Source of the DNA: Nitrospiraceae bacterium
Lineage (GTDB): Bacteria > Nitrospirota > Thermodesulfovibrionia > Thermodesulfovibrionales > UBA9159
Assembly (NCBI GenBank): GCA_003453735.1
Contig: DMNE01000426.1
Span: 6,288-24,177 of the forward strand
Reading direction: 5' to 3'
DNA length: 17,890 nt
The position numbers and the translations under genes are program-made. Below are positions 17,114 to 17,890 of this stretch, piece by piece; the first letter of the stretch is position 1, and every line of letters begins with the position of its first letter. The notes beneath the pieces were generated by a model. That model searched no databases and had not been told where the DNA came from. It saw only the letters and a list, made by a program, of their open reading frames with translations.

Positions 17114-17281
17114 ATGAATGTTTTTTGGAAAGGAAAGAATGACTTTCTTCCATTGATTTTGTTATTGGCAGCATGCGGAGGCAATAAGACGGCTAACTGC
17201 CGTTATGAGATCGCTGCGCTGATGCCCTTATTGGTCGTGGTGATAGGAAAACGCTTTCGGCGTTTAAGAAATAAGGGTTGA
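17114..17281 (+). CDS. 55-codon lipoprotein-like mini-protein with C-terminal helix and basic tail
   Basis: A short open frame with a good ribosome site (AGGGG, six to seven bases before the ATG). The product starts with a lipoprotein signal, FLPLILLLAAC (perfect lipobox LAAC, Cys21). GGNKTANC follows, then a hydrophobic stretch IAALMPLLVVVIG and a basic end KRFRRLRNKG. The second half looks like the C-terminal end of the subtilase two genes upstream (Cys, hydrophobic helix containing LMP, RR cluster). It may be a tiny substrate or partner of the CPBP protease, or a relic of a larger tailed protein that lost its middle. No homologue is known to me. It ends 14 bases before aroC. Confidence 0.6.
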   Translation: MNVFWKGKNDFLPLILLLAACGGNKTANCRYEIAALMPLLVVVIGKRFRRLRNKG

Positions 17282-17295
17282 GTCGACTATTGAGT

Positions 17296-17890
17296 ATGTC
17301 GAAGCTCCGGTTTTTTACCTCAGGCGAATCTCACGGCAAGTTCCTCACCGGTATGATCGAGGGAATCCCTGCAAACCTCTCGCTTTCCCCATTCGAAATA
17401 GATAGTGAATTAAAGAGAAGACAATTGGGCTTTGGCAGAGGGGCAAGGATGAAGATAGAGTCCGACCACGCTGAGATAATCTCCGGAGTTCGTTGGGGAA
17501 AGACCCTCGGTTCGCCTGTAACCCTTCTCATAGAAAACAGGGACCACAAAAATTGGAGTGAGGCCATGTCGCCTGAAAGTGCTGCGCAAGGTTCCCTCCC
17601 TCCGCTGACGCGACCGAGGCCGGGACATGCGGATCTGGTCGGAGCTGTAAAATATCACCAGCATGATATCAGAAACGTGCTTGAGCGCTCAAGCGCACGG
17701 GAAACCGCCATGAGGGTTGGCTTGGGCGCTGTTGCGAAAAAATTTCTCTCTGAGTTCGGTATCAGGATCGGAAGCTATGTGATCAGGATCGGAAGCCAGC
17801 AGGCAGAAGTCAGAGGCCAGAGGTCAGAAGAAAAAGAGCTGGTGGAGGCGTTTGAGAAAGCTGAGGGGTCTTCTGTCAGATGTCCTGACG
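17296..17890 (+). CDS. aroC: Chorismate synthase (3' end cut by window edge)
   Basis: Last step of the shikimate pathway: converts 5-enolpyruvylshikimate 3-phosphate to chorismate with reduced FMN. The first 198 codons are visible. FTSGESHG (7-14) with His13, FGRGARMKIESD (46-57), RPRPGHADL (106-114) with His111, and NVLERSSARETA (127-138) are the family's FMN- and substrate-binding motifs. After residue 155 the sequence becomes repetitive (IRIGSYVIRIGS, then QQAEVRGQRSEEKE) before VRCPD resumes the family pattern. This stretch lies in a loop that varies in length between chorismate synthases, so the enzyme is probably active. The start ATG at 17296 has no strong ribosome site; an in-frame TTG lies two codons upstream. 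Confidence 0.95.
   Translation, partial: MSKLRFFTSGESHGKFLTGMIEGIPANLSLSPFEIDSELKRRQLGFGRGARMKIESDHAEIISGVRWGKTLGSPVTLLIENRDHKNWSEAMSPESAAQGSLPPLTRPRPGHADLVGAVKYHQHDIRNVLERSSARETAMRVGLGAVAKKFLSEFGIRIGSYVIRIGSQQAEVRGQRSEEKELVEAFEKAEGSSVRCPD
17761..17831. repeat. Direct repeat plus heptanucleotide array inside aroC
   Basis: ATCAGGATCGGAAGC occurs at 17761-17775 and again at 17782-17796, a period of 21 bases that keeps frame. It is followed by four tandem 7-mers CAGAAGT, CAGAGGC, CAGAGGT, CAGAAGA at 17804-17831. Read in another phase (17808-17828) they are AGTCAGA, GGCCAGA, GGTCAGA, close to the Nudix-tail heptamers. Confidence 0.8.

Overview
The window looks like chromosomal DNA of a Gram-negative (diderm) bacterium of moderate G+C. 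An LPS-heptose adenylyltransferase, a WbaP-type sugar-phosphate transferase, an RseP site-2 protease and lipoproteins all point to an outer membrane. My guess from gene content and style is a Nitrospirota- or deltaproteobacteria-like lineage. That is inference; there is no rRNA or other phylogenetic marker here.

Left part (1-3060): a surface-polysaccharide region. Two overlapping leftward genes encode a family 2 glycosyltransferase and a WbaP-like undecaprenyl-phosphate sugar-1-phosphate transferase cut by the window edge. Divergent from them is galE. The short region between carries three tandem copies of a 9-bp repeat. Next comes about 520 bp without an intact gene (3061-3582), which holds a probable relic of an IS200/IS605-type transposase and an extended -10 promoter.

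Middle (3583-13506): a rightward run of mostly housekeeping genes. A secreted protein of unknown function with FG-GAP/VCBS-like repeats leads uppS, cdsA, dxr and rseP, a widely conserved order for undecaprenyl phosphate, CDP-diacylglycerol, isoprenoid precursor and envelope-stress functions. A Nudix hydrolase follows, overlapping rseP. Then come the heptose-1-phosphate adenylyltransferase (rfaE2-type) and, after a 256-bp gap, mfd.

Right part (13563-17890): a TPR protein, probably a lipoprotein, is followed by a unit that I regard as the most interesting in the window. It contains a subtilisin-like protease whose C-terminus is a sorting signal (DVT, six glycines, Cys, transmembrane helix, RRKR). 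Directly after it is a CPBP-family (glutamic-type) intramembrane protease. A 55-codon gene follows with a lipobox at one end and a helix plus basic cluster at the other. This fits a CTERM-type sorting system (JDVT-CTERM or Synerg-CTERM style) with a substrate beside its processing enzyme. The window ends inside aroC.

At small scale, degenerate heptanucleotide repeats of the same family (AGTCAGM-GGCC... type) lie inside two unrelated genes, the Nudix gene tail and a loop of aroC, suggesting a dispersed repeat that has entered coding sequence.
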